Part shown: in pieces, positions 4,974 through 5,024 of the stretch | Position numbering within the stretch: the stretch's first letter is position 1 | Layout: the number at the start of each line of letters is the position of its first letter | NCBI GenBank assembly: GCA_021204635.1 | Contig: JAJPZB010000164.1 | Location: 1 to 5,024 of the forward strand | Direction: 5' to 3' | Source: Opitutia bacterium | GTDB taxonomy: Bacteria; Verrucomicrobiota; Verrucomicrobiia; Opitutales; UBA953 | Length of the DNA stretch: 5,024 nt | Notes under the pieces: model-generated | Database searches by the model: none | Told to the model about the DNA's origin: nothing | What the model saw: only the letters and a program-made list of their open reading frames with translations | Program-made: the position numbers and the translations under genes

Positions 4974-5024
4974 TTAGAGGAGGCGACGGTGGCGGGTAAG
5001 TTTGTTCTTCACTCGAGGCGGCAA
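4974..5024 (-). CDS. Possible last 16 codons of an upstream gene
   Basis: On the minus strand one frame entering at the window edge reads LPPRVKNKLTRHRRLL and stops at TAA (4974-4976), directly before the repeat array. It could be the C-terminus of the next gene upstream, but 16 codons are too few to recognise a family. A second frame, the one used by tatA, is also open across the same bases and is proline-rich, so even the choice of frame is uncertain. Confidence 0.2.
   Translation of the reverse strand: MPPRVKNKLTRHRRLL

Larger units (their letters stand above)
4810..5024. other. Region upstream of tatA: AT-rich leader, hairpin, repeat array and edge sequence
   Basis: Next to tatA lies a 75-nt leader (4810-4883) containing an A-rich stretch on the minus strand (AACAAAAAAATTCAACG). 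It is followed by a perfect hairpin, the third repeat array, and 48 nt that may end an upstream gene. A tatA promoter may sit in 4810-4883, but no boxes are convincing. Confidence 0.5.

Noticed and set aside
4894..4976. CRISPR array
   Set aside because: Repeats are 13 nt with 2- or 5-nt spacers, and the same units occur inside coding sequences. CRISPR needs longer repeats with unique spacers of about 30 nt.
4810..5024. Extension of tatA upstream through the repeat array as an HHQP-repeat N-terminus
   Set aside because: The tatA frame is open to the window edge but has no ATG there. An N-terminal extension before the membrane helix would be abnormal for TatA.

Overview
The window reads as a piece of a diderm (Gram-negative-type) bacterial chromosome. 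It carries diaminopimelate synthesis, a periplasmic thiol-reduction protein (DsbD family) and a Tat translocase subunit. The N-terminus of MiaB, the DapA motif LYSIPSRCGIEI, the GC-rich but mixed codon use and the scarcity of Shine-Dalgarno sequences remind me of Verrucomicrobiota (Opitutales-like). That placement is recollection and inference, not a computed result.

All convincing genes are on the minus strand. In transcription order (high to low coordinates) they are: an edge region that may hold the last codons of an upstream gene (4974-5024); a repeat array (4894-4970); tatA (4492-4809); a 175-nt gap with hairpins and degenerate repeat copies; a dsbD-like gene (2130-4316); a 106-nt gap with a hairpin; dapA (1115-2023); dapB (359-1090); and the 5' part of miaB (307 to beyond position 1). 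dapA, dapB and miaB lie 24 and 51 nt apart and look like one operon. DapA and DapB catalyse consecutive steps toward lysine and meso-diaminopimelate. TatA and DsbD act in the cell envelope, and MiaB modifies tRNA.

The most striking feature is a short G-rich repeat with the core GGGTTGGTGGTGG on the plus strand, spaced by 2 or 5 nt so that units are 15 or 18 nt long. It occurs in three separate tandem arrays: inside miaB (1-72), inside dsbD (3367-3438) and upstream of tatA (4894-4970). Both in-gene arrays are read in the same frame, giving Thr-Thr-Asn-Pro (TTNP) repeats: one in a loop of the MiaB N-terminal Fe-S domain, the other as a linker between two periplasmic DsbD domains. The intergenic array keeps unit lengths divisible by three and sits in the TTNP frame directly after an in-frame TAA. 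This looks like a dispersed, coding-compatible repeat family, comparable in behaviour to the Rickettsia palindromic elements but not palindromic. It is the best candidate here for something undescribed.

A second unusual point is the domain order of the DsbD homologue. The thioredoxin-like domain lies before the eight-helix membrane domain instead of at the C-terminus.
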